A stretch of DNA of 64,000 nucleotides from Sipunculus nudus (Eukaryota; Annelida; Sipuncula; Golfingiida; Sipunculidae), in contig CM049310.1 in assembly GCA_026874595.1 (NCBI GenBank), positions 27,329,058 through 27,393,057 on the forward strand. Direction: 5' to 3'. The notes below the pieces were generated by a model. The model worked only from the letters and a program-made list of their open reading frames with translations, did no database searches and was not told where the DNA came from. This document shows, in pieces, positions 62,201 through 64,000 of this stretch; within the stretch, counting starts at the first letter, position 1; each line of letters begins with the position of its first letter. Both the position numbers and the translations under genes were made by a program.

Positions 62201-64000
62201 AAGATCAAGATGCAAAACTAATTAACATGCATATATTCTACAGGTCAAACATAGGTCATACTGCAGGTCACCCAAGGTCACTGAACTTGGCAATGCTGAA
62301 ATCTGCAGTCTTTTCTATGGGTAACCAAGACTGTTGTACATGCATATGCAAATGAAAGACCATTCTTACTCATGTATAAAACTGTTCAATTTTCCTAAAT
62401 ACAAGAGCTTAAACATGTGAAATATAAGGGAACATTTTTCGTGAGAATCATTATCTGATGATTTTGCTGCCTCAATGTCCGAGACAGAAGGACACAGTTC
62501 AGGGACAAGGTCACTTACTTTGGGTTAAGGTGATTCAGTTACTACATTCCTACACATACAGCAGTCTTGGTTACTTATACTTCTGGCCAGCCTCATGCTA
62601 GAGCAGCCCTCAGGGGATGTCATGCCTTGGAACAGAGCTACAATTAGTATCAACCTTTCTACATGCTCAAACACAGCCATGCACACTAATGCTTCACACA
62701 GAATCCAGGTTCTGTGTCCATATCAGGGTGATCATCTAGGGACTGACTGATGTTCATCTGAATACCTTTACCAAACCAATTAGGATGTGTGCAAAATAAA
62801 ATGGCAGTTTTTGCAGAATGAACCATACTTCTATTTTCAATAATTAAATCAAACTTTTGATAGTGGTGGTGGTTTCATGAGGGAAACTATGATTTCCATA
62901 ATGATCCAGTAAACAGACTGATGAACTCGAACAAATTGTTTAATTTTCACTACTGTAGCTCTCTCACTTTACTAGATTTATATTGAATTAGGTACCAAAA
63001 AATTCTCAATCAGGAGGATGTTACAGTTTGCAAAATTTAGGTTTGATACCTATGGAAAGCTACACTAGCACTCTGATAAAAGGATACATCTTTCTGTTCC
63101 CTCAAAGACATAAAGCCAGCTATATGTATGGTTCCTAAGAATGGTTAGCTGAGAATGCATGGCAGCTTTTATATGACAGTGTGAGAGCATGCACAGGTAT
63201 CTCTGGTCTAATTGTTAGTGAATCAATCAATGAACTGTCGGTGTCAGCATACCGGCCAACAAGATGATAAGAGCCCCAGCAACAGGGATCGCTATGATCA
63301 AAGCCAGCTCTGTTTTATCTCGGGGAGTCGGTTCCTTTTTGGGGTCCTGTAAAAGTGAATTCTTACATTATCAGCAAATCGCATTTTACATATCTACAGT
63401 CCCCAAACACTACAAGACATGAGTACTTTAAAATCTTAGTTAACATTGAACTTGATTCATGGTTGATGTTTTACAAATATAAACTCTCCTTTTCATATAA
63501 CAATAAAGATGTTCACATTTTTAATCTTTACTTTTCAATTTATATAGTATACAATCAATACTAAAATAACATTCTGCTAACTTTCTAGGTGATAAATGTA
63601 AATTTATTCACATAAATTGTTTAAATGGATTTTAAAGCATAACTTGCACACTATCTGATTATCCAAATTATCTGAATCAATAACTTATTTGAACCAAAAT
63701 ACTGTTCTTGGGTTTGTTCAGATAGTCATGGTTTTGAAAGTGCTTACTCACCGTTTCTTCACAATTAGGACCCTGGTAGGAGCCAACACAAAGACACTGT
63801 TTTTCAGCTTTATTAGATGTATCATTATATGCTGGTATGCATGTTCCACCATTTTGACATGGGTTCTGTGGCTTACAAGGGTTCTGGATCTGACAATGCA
63901 CACCGCCATATTCTGGTGGACATGTGCAGTTATAGTAATTAAAAAATTTATTACAAACACCATTGTTTTGGCATGGATTGGACTGACAGAAGTCCACTTC
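59097..64000 (-). CDS. crb: Crumbs, 3' end (partial)
   Basis: Crumbs is a single-pass apical polarity protein. Its extracellular part holds EGF and laminin G domains, and its short tail binds FERM proteins and the PDZ domain of Pals1/Stardust. Seen here: two EGF domains (63752 to the window edge), a juxtamembrane/transmembrane exon (63253-63346), an alternative transmembrane exon (62123-62195) and the last exon (59097-59236). The tail carries RGTYSP (FERM-binding and aPKC-type site region) and ends PPEERLI before TAA, the signature of the family. Phases agree: EGF exon to either TM exon in phase 0, either TM exon to the last exon in phase 1. The rest of the gene lies beyond the right edge. 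Confidence 0.95.
59237..62122. other. crumbs intron before the last exon
   Basis: AT-rich, with a C11 run at 60052-60062. No repeat with a second copy in the window is obvious. A weak candidate alternative terminal exon (acceptor before 60157, minus strand) is discussed in the findings. Confidence 0.6.
62123..62195 (-). CDS. crb: crumbs alternative transmembrane exon B
   Basis: After GATCTTTGTAG it encodes [20 protein letters not shown], then VLLI, a complete transmembrane-type helix with the motif GLILGLTFG (GxxxGxxxG). The length is 73 bp, phase 0 in and phase 1 out (ATAG before GTGTGT), the same phases as exon A. Splicing A and B together would shift the frame, so they must be mutually exclusive. 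It lacks the charged juxtamembrane linker of exon A. Use of this exon is inferred from sequence only. Confidence 0.72.
62196..63252. other. crumbs intron between the two transmembrane exons
   Basis: About 1.06 kb with no coding segment that I can assign. The spacing is ample for independent splicing of the two exons, so steric exclusion is not the explanation for mutual exclusion. Confidence 0.6.
63253..63346 (-). CDS. crb: crumbs transmembrane exon A
   Basis: After TTTTACAG it encodes the linker [13 protein letters not shown] and then [18 protein letters not shown], most of a transmembrane helix. The length is 94 bp, phase 0 in and phase 1 out (GCCG before GTATGC). It joins in frame to the last exon, which supplies LILFVMNV and the basic stop-transfer KKKRQ. 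Confidence 0.9.
63752..64000 (-). CDS. crb: crumbs exon: two EGF-like domains (runs off the window)
   Basis: It encodes two six-cysteine EGF modules, the first beginning [14 protein letters not shown] and ending [12 protein letters not shown], the second with [13 protein letters not shown] and [12 protein letters not shown]. Between them, NPCKPQ forms the first cysteine of domain 2. The second domain has an extended loop ([10 protein letters not shown]) with a possible N-glycosylation site, NDT. The donor is ACG before GTGAGT (phase 0). The exon continues beyond position 64000. Confidence 0.93.

Overview
The window is animal nuclear DNA: AT-rich, with intron-split genes, GT/AG junctions whose phases agree, microsatellites and many dispersed repeats. 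Three metazoan genes can be recognised. The repeat style (AT-rich introns, tRNA-derived SINE, hAT non-autonomous element, elements with GTCC-rich ends) suggests a marine invertebrate, most likely a lophotrochozoan such as a mollusc. The species assignment is inference only.

Layout. (1) Positions 1-2375 are AT-rich 3' flank. (2) Positions 2376-42323 (minus strand) hold 17 coding exons of POMT1, the protein O-mannosyltransferase of the ER. All 16 internal junctions are phase-consistent. They give 737 codons plus a stop, near the family's usual length, with only the initiator exon not located. The last intron is 21.7 kb and is almost entirely a 74-bp minisatellite (about 2888-24291, roughly 290 units) with nested higher-order duplications. 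The array runs into the penultimate exon, so that exon's splice donor lies inside a repeat unit. (3) Other POMT1 introns carry a hAT-type element with 8-bp target duplications (40164-41919), a 3.2-kb unclassified element inserted into a ~335-bp tandem repeat, and smaller repeats. (4) Positions 42.9-44.8 kb are the POMT1 5' region, with a possible small two-exon ORF on the minus strand. (5) On the plus strand, TMEM203, a four-pass ER membrane protein, has an intact single-exon CDS at 51178-51582. Its upstream region holds a SINE and an inverted copy of the 3-kb element. (6) From 59097 to the right edge, the minus strand carries the 3' end of crumbs: two EGF domains, a transmembrane exon and the conserved tail ending in ERLI.

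The two strongest unusual signals are these. First, crumbs has two alternative transmembrane exons (63253-63346 and 62123-62195). Both enter in phase 0 and leave in phase 1, so they are interchangeable but cannot be used together; one carries a GxxxGxxxG motif. Second, the POMT1 minisatellite has iterated or overrun a real exon/intron boundary, leaving hundreds of splice-donor-like sequences in the intron behind the true donor.

The three genes are functionally separate (O-mannosylation in the ER, ER calcium/innate signalling, epithelial polarity). POMT1 and TMEM203 are divergent; TMEM203 and crumbs are convergent.
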